Positions 58,286-64,000 of a DNA stretch of 64,000 nucleotides are shown here, piece by piece. The notes beneath the pieces were generated by a model. It saw only the letters and a program-made list of their open reading frames with translations, had not been told where the DNA came from and made no database searches. This DNA is from Chiridota heheva. Taxonomy: Eukaryota; Echinodermata; Holothuroidea; Apodida; Chiridotidae. Position 1 is the first letter of the stretch. Every line of letters starts with the position of its first letter. Position numbers and translations under genes: made by a program. The stretch is from the NCBI GenBank assembly GCA_020152595.1, contig JAIGNY010001614.1:62001-126000 (forward strand), written 5' to 3'.

Positions 58286-58640
58286 TTAAGAAATTTTTAG
58301 AAATATCCATAACTTATCAAGTTGTGAATATTTTTACTGAATCATGGTATGTTTTTATTTGACAAACAGTGAAAGCCATGAAGTATTGGGAGGAATCTAA
58401 TATTACTTTTAACGATTTGAAGAGATAAAATGTACAATCATACGGCAATGTACACGCCTCCATAACCCAATTCCACGATTTTCTGTCTGCTTGCAGTTGT
58501 TTCAGTTTTTTCGCCGTTTAATAATCATTAATAACTGCTTGTCAATCTCAGTTTACCTTTTATTATAAACTTTATGTTGCTGTTCAGTTGCTTTTCTTTG
58601 ATTTATTTTGACATTTGTGTTTAATAGTATCACATAGCTA
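58286..58640. other. Upstream region of CMAS
   Basis: Probable promoter/5' flank between CMAS and the CR1-like LINE. No further motifs supported. Confidence 0.4.
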
Positions 58641-58651
58641 ACGTTAGCGTT

Positions 58652-59464
58652 ATGGCACAACCACTAAAAACCAGGTCCAAATCAGTCACAGACTGTGATA
58701 AATCCAGATGACTTACCAAATACAAAAAAATCAATAGAATACATGAGTGACAAGATGGATGAACTTTCCAAATCCAAAAAAGAAATCACCTAAATACTTG
58801 CCCTGTCACCAAGCTCCAATCAATTATTGTGGTAAAAGATAAACAGATCAAAGCCTTAGAGGATCACATTGAAGACCTCAACAATATACCCCGAAGGACA
58901 ATCTGATAATAACTGGTGGTTCCCCACGTGATGCAGATACCAGAGGAGAAAATGCCCCTCAGGAAGAATTGGATACCCTGGAGAAGCAGGTGCTTGACTA
59001 CATGAATACCAAGCTAGAAACAAACATCAAGCCAACAGATGACAGTGTCTGGCATACCTTGGAAAAGAATACATCTAGTAAACCAGACAGAAAATATCAT
59101 TATTAGATTTGTAAACAGAAAAAAAGAAGGTAGAAAATTTGAAAAGAGCGAAGAAGTTAAAGGGGACAATGTATTTAAAAACGAACACCTTACCAAACGA
59201 AAAAGTGACTTGGAACGGACAGCTAGAACTTTAAGAAAACGAGGAAAAATCACATCAACACGGACAAGGAACTGTAAAGTGTTCATAAGAACTATGGGCA
59301 CACCAGAGGTAGCTAGAATATATCTTATCAAAAGTGAGTCTGATTTTAAAAACTGTATCTCCATGTATAAAAGTATCCATGCCATTTCTATTGAAATTTT
59401 GGAAATCAATATTATTTCTGTTATGGTGCATTATACTTATAAGACAATAATACATAATGATTAA
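58652..59464 (+). pseudogene. ORF1 of CR1-like LINE, broken
   Basis: It begins MAQPLKTRSKSVTD, breaks several times, and has a coiled-coil-like KIKALEDHIEDLN stretch near 58850. From 59039 there is an intact C-terminal part with NIIIRFVNRKKEGRKFEK, VFKNEHLTKRKSDLERTART, and RTRNCKVFIRTMGTPE. A coiled coil followed by this nucleic-acid-binding-like region is the typical layout of ORF1 proteins of LINEs. It lies just upstream of ORF2. Confidence 0.7.
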
Positions 59465-59878
59465 TGGGTCTTGCAGACTTTTTCCCATGTACTATATGTT
59501 ATAATATTGTATTGAATGATGCTATAGAATGATCGCTTTGTTTGTTGTGAGTCCACCGTAAGTGCGCTGGACTATCAAAGAACCAATTTAAAGTCCTTGG
59601 TAGAGATAACACCAATTGGTTTTGTAAAAATTGTGTAGAAGCATTTCCGTTAAACAGCTTAAATGATGAGGATTTCTTTTGGTTGAATTCTGGTATTAAT
59701 ATGAGTGTAGATTTATTTGAATTATACAATGAGTGTTCTGCTTTTAACTTTTAAATATTTATTTATAATGATCACCATAATCATGATTTTGAGAATGACA
59801 TTGACCCAGACATTATTTTTTATAGCAGTGTTAACATAAGACTGCAAGTATTATACTGACACTTAATTCCATAACGTA

Positions 59879-62561
59879 GTGAAAGATGAGCAAGGTCTAT
59901 CTGTTATACACTTTAATTGCAGAAGCCTCCATGCTAATTTTTGGAAAATAGATGATTATTTAACAGTTATGGGGTTTAAATTTGATATAATAATAATAAG
60001 TGAAACTTGGTTTGATTTATGTAACAATTCTGATTTGTTTCAACTACCAGTTTATGAATTCTATCGCCAAGACCACATTAATAGAAGTGATAGAAGTGTA
60101 GCCATATACATCAATAAGAATATTAAGTTTTAAGGGTTTTAGATCATTAAACAAATGTGGTAGAAAATGTTCTTGAATGTATCTCAGTGGAGTTGTCATT
60201 ACTGCACAAGGAAACAGCTGTCACCAGCTGCCTCTATAGGCAACCTGATAGTAATATACAGACCACCATTGATGTAATAGAAAGGATGTATAGACATACT
60301 GTAAGAAGTCAGATATTTTATTTACTTATGTAGTGATTTCAATGTAAATCTGTTGAACTGTGATAAACACAAGGGATCTTCTTAAGTTCATTATTTAGTT
60401 TGAGCCTCTTTTCATGTATTGATAGGCCTACTCAAATAACAAGTCATTCAGCTTCCTTAATATATAATATTTAAAAAAATGATATGTACTCTCATATAAA
60501 AAGTGGTCTTCTTCCTATTTTTAACATAAGTACTTATCATTTGCAGAAGAAAGAGGTTAAGAAATATATGTATTTGAGAAGAAGAGATGAGGAATCTCTA
60601 TCACTTTTTAAAGAAAAACTTGAGACAGGAGAAGAAATTGGATGCTGTCTTTGCAGCAAATGATGTCAATGTATCCCACAATCATTTTATCAATACTTAA
60701 TACTAAATTATATAATGATTGTTGTCCAGTTAAGAAAATTTGTATCAGTGATGGAAAAAGGGATAAGCCTTGGCTTAGCAGAGGCTTGACAAATGCATGT
60801 AGAAAGCAAAAATGTTTGTATATTAAGTCTCTGAAGAATAAAACCCATGATAATGAACAAAGGTATGAAATATATATAAATAATTTAACTACTGTTCTAA
60901 GATACTGTGAGAGGGAATACTACTCTAAATTACTGGATAAACATAGCAACAACATTTAAAGAAACATGGAAATTTTGAAGGGGCCTTTCTCTGACTTTCC
61001 AGATTCATTTATGCATAATAACAAAATTATTAAAGACAAAAAAAAAGCGATTGCAAATGATTTTAATGACTTCTTTGTGAATGTTGGGCCAGACTTGCAT
61101 GTAGCAGCCAAAAATACCAGACATTGACGGTGTTTCCATTGATGATTATCTTGAACAGGCTAATTGTCATTCTTTATTTTGGAAGAATGCAGATAAGGGT
61201 GAAATATTAGATATAGTTAATAATTTGAGTAATAAACCTTTAACTGATTGTAATGGTATCAGTATGTCGATGGTTAAAAAGGTCATTAATGATATTGCTA
61301 AACCTTTAATTTTGATTTCTAACAGATCATTTGTAACTGGAACTTTTCCTGATGGTTTGAAAACAGCTAAGGTTATACCCATTTTTAAGTCTGGTAAAAA
61401 GAAGACCTTCACAAATTATAGGCCAGTTTCTCTTTTGCCTCAATTTTCTACAATTTTAGAAAAACTTTTTGATAATAGATTAGACAATTTTATTGACCAA
61501 CACCATATACTGAGTGAAAGCCAATATGGTTTTAGATCAGGTAGATCTACTTCAATGGCTATATTAGAATTACTAGAGGAAATCACAACTTCGCTAGACA
61601 ATAGGAAGACAACTGCTGGTTTTTATTGATCTTAAGAAAGCTTTTAACACAATCAACCATAATATATTATTAAAGAAGTTCTAGCATTATGGAATTTGTG
61701 GTACTGTGTATACCTGGATTGATAATTATATAAGTCATAGGAAACAATATGTACAGCTAAATGATGTAAATTCAGAGCTTTATAGTATAGTTTGTGATAT
61801 TCCCCAAGGGTCAATCCTTGGCCCTAAATTATTCATTACCTATATTAATGATATATGTAATGTATCAGACATACTAAAATTTATACTATTGGGGATGATA
61901 CAAATATATTTTGTTTTAAAAGTGACGTTGACATTTTATGTTGACAGGTTAACAGTGAATTGATAAAACTTCATCAATGGTTTAATGTCAATAAACTGTC
62001 ACTTAATGTGAGTAAAACAAATGTTATTCACAAATTATAAATTAAAAACAAATCTATTTGTTACAATTAATGATGCTAACATTGAAAAGGTCAATGTCAC
62101 AAAATATTTAGGTGTGATAATTGATGATAAGTTTAATTGGAAGGACTGCATTTCATGTGTCAAGTAAAGTATCTAAAAGTATAGCAGTACTTTATGGTTC
62201 CAGCCATTTAATATACTGCACTCTTTTCTACCATAAATTTCATATTGTGCTGAAGTCTGGGGTAATACATATTATTCAAATATATTATCCTTATTCTAAA
62301 AATAAAAAAGAGCTATTAGAATTATTTGTTTGATGTTGTTTGTTGTGGGCTTAACGGCATGACAGTGAGGGTCAAATTGTGCCTGAGAGGTTAGATCATT
62401 CCAGAGGTAGAAAGGAATTGTTTGTAAGGCAAATTATCTTGATCACACTTCTCAATTATTCTATAGAATGAGATTATTGACTTTTGTTTCAGATTATTTA
62501 ACTTAAAAGAATCATTTTTATGTATAAGGCTTTTTATGTCATTGCCATGTAATCTTCAATC
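59879..62561 (+). pseudogene. ORF2 of CR1-like LINE (endonuclease + RT), broken
   Basis: In order: LSVIHFNCRSLHANF and IIIISETWF (endonuclease start, ~59890-60010); a linker with KPWLSRGLTNACRKQ (~60765); RT with KVIPIFKSGKKKTFTNYRPVSLLP (61370-61440), LSESQYGFRSGRST (~61510), FIDLKKAFNTINH (motif A, after a frameshift at ~61620), and IPQGSILGPKLFITYIND (~61800). The catalytic FADD position at ~61890 is damaged by a frameshift. The reading is interrupted at 62330-62414 by a foreign insert, then resumes with KANYLDHTSQLFYRMRLLTF up to the (AT)n tract. The element is inactive. Confidence 0.85.
62330..62414 (-). mobile_element. 85-bp solo 3' tail of I-like LINE with target-site duplication
   Basis: 'gggcttaacggcatgacagt' ... 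'gtgcctgaggagaggttag'-type sequence matches the 3' tails at 25.0 and 48.2 kb. It is flanked by gaattatttgt (62319-62329) and gaattgtttgt (62415-62425), an 11-bp duplication with one change. Removing it restores the CR1-like ORF2 reading (RIICKANYLDH). Confidence 0.85.
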
Positions 62562-62571
62562 ATATATATAT

Positions 62572-62981
<410 letters not shown>

Positions 62982-63287
62982 AAACAAAATACAGGAAGAT
63001 GATGATGTCTATTGAATCAACTTTATTTTAAAATCACAAAAAGATCATGATCTCTTTCCACGCTCCACACGACGGTCCCAGATAGTACGCTTACTACCAC
63101 GCACAGCACACACGCATTCACACGCGCATTTACTTTCGCGCTCCTACACTGTTTGAGTATGTTTATGTTCAAAGTTATCATGAGTATTGTAATTCACACT
63201 GAAGAAGGACACAGGCGTGTCCGAAAATTTTGTGATTTTAAAATAAAGTTGATTCAATAGACATCATCATCTTCCTGTATTTTGTTT
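62982..63287. mobile_element. Inverted-repeat segment, Penelope-like terminus
   Basis: The 60 bases 62982-63041 are an exact reverse complement of 63228-63287. The 186-bp spacer includes an ACGC/GCGC-rich part and, next to the right arm, a hammerhead-like fold (63194-63235). Both flanks are long (AT)n tracts. Penelope-like retroelements are known to carry hammerhead motifs in their terminal repeats and often occur as partly inverted copies. No reverse transcriptase is present, so the assignment is inferred. Confidence 0.55.
63194..63235 (+). ncRNA. Hammerhead-ribozyme-like motif
   Basis: Stem I UCACA (63194-63198) pairs with UGUGA (63231-63235). The core CUGAAGA (63199-63205) fits CUGANGA. 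Stem II GGACAC (63207-63212) pairs with GUGUCC (63217-63222) around an AGGC loop. GAAA (63223-63226) follows. Stem III could only be a two-base AA/UU without a loop, so as in other minimal retroelement hammerheads it might need a dimer (AAUU is self-complementary). One extra A at 63206 departs from the canonical core, so activity is uncertain. Confidence 0.5.
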
Positions 63288-63341
63288 TTACTTTTATGGA
63301 TCAACACGTGGATTTACTATTCAATTATGTTGAATGCACCT

Positions 63342-64000
<659 letters not shown>

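Overview
The window is animal nuclear DNA: AT-rich, intron-rich, and dominated by transposable elements and tandem repeats. It has no bacterial-style operons. It carries a complete gene for CMP-sialic acid synthetase (CMAS). Together with the many CR1/L2-like, I-like and RTE-like LINE relics, this suggests an invertebrate deuterostome, such as an echinoderm or hemichordate. The phylum is an inference and not proven by the sequence.

There are two host genes, convergently oriented. (1) On the + strand, three exons at 1036-1266, 17038-17230 and 25891-26014 join with compatible phases (0, 1, 2). They encode part of a small, probably single-pass membrane protein with a C-terminal LPSY (PY-type) motif; I do not recognise the family. 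(2) On the - strand, CMAS runs from its ATG at 58154 to its stop at 37840 in eight exons (1,233 coding nt, 410 codons plus the stop). Every exon has GT/AG borders and matching phases. The N-terminal transferase domain is well conserved. The C-terminal HAD-like domain has lost its nucleophile but keeps other HAD motifs.

The rest is mobile and repetitive DNA. 2.6-5.1 kb: a terminal-inverted-repeat element. 5.3-13.9 kb: a TTAA-flanked (piggyBac/Kolobok-type) element split by a 6-kb insertion that itself contains an RTE-like LINE. 14.3-16.5 kb: a sister element in opposite orientation. 18.1-22.2 kb: a 39-bp minisatellite cleanly interrupted at TTAA by a third such element, which contains spliced-looking coding fragments. 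22.7-25.1 kb: an I-like LINE with RNase H. 29.2-32.2 kb: a CR1/L2-like LINE. 34.0-36.5 kb: two copies of a dispersed repeat, one with an internal 64-68-bp segment amplified about eight times.

The CMAS introns hold a 159-bp satellite carrying nuclear-receptor-like half-sites, a tRNA-derived SINE, two I-like LINE remnants, and several duplicated segments. Upstream of CMAS lies a nearly complete but broken CR1-like LINE (58.6-62.6 kb), interrupted by an 85-bp solo 3' tail of the I-like family with a target-site duplication. The window ends in two long (AT)n tracts. Between them is a 60-bp perfect inverted repeat with a hammerhead-ribozyme-like fold, as in Penelope-like element termini. After them comes another inverted-repeat element that runs off the end.
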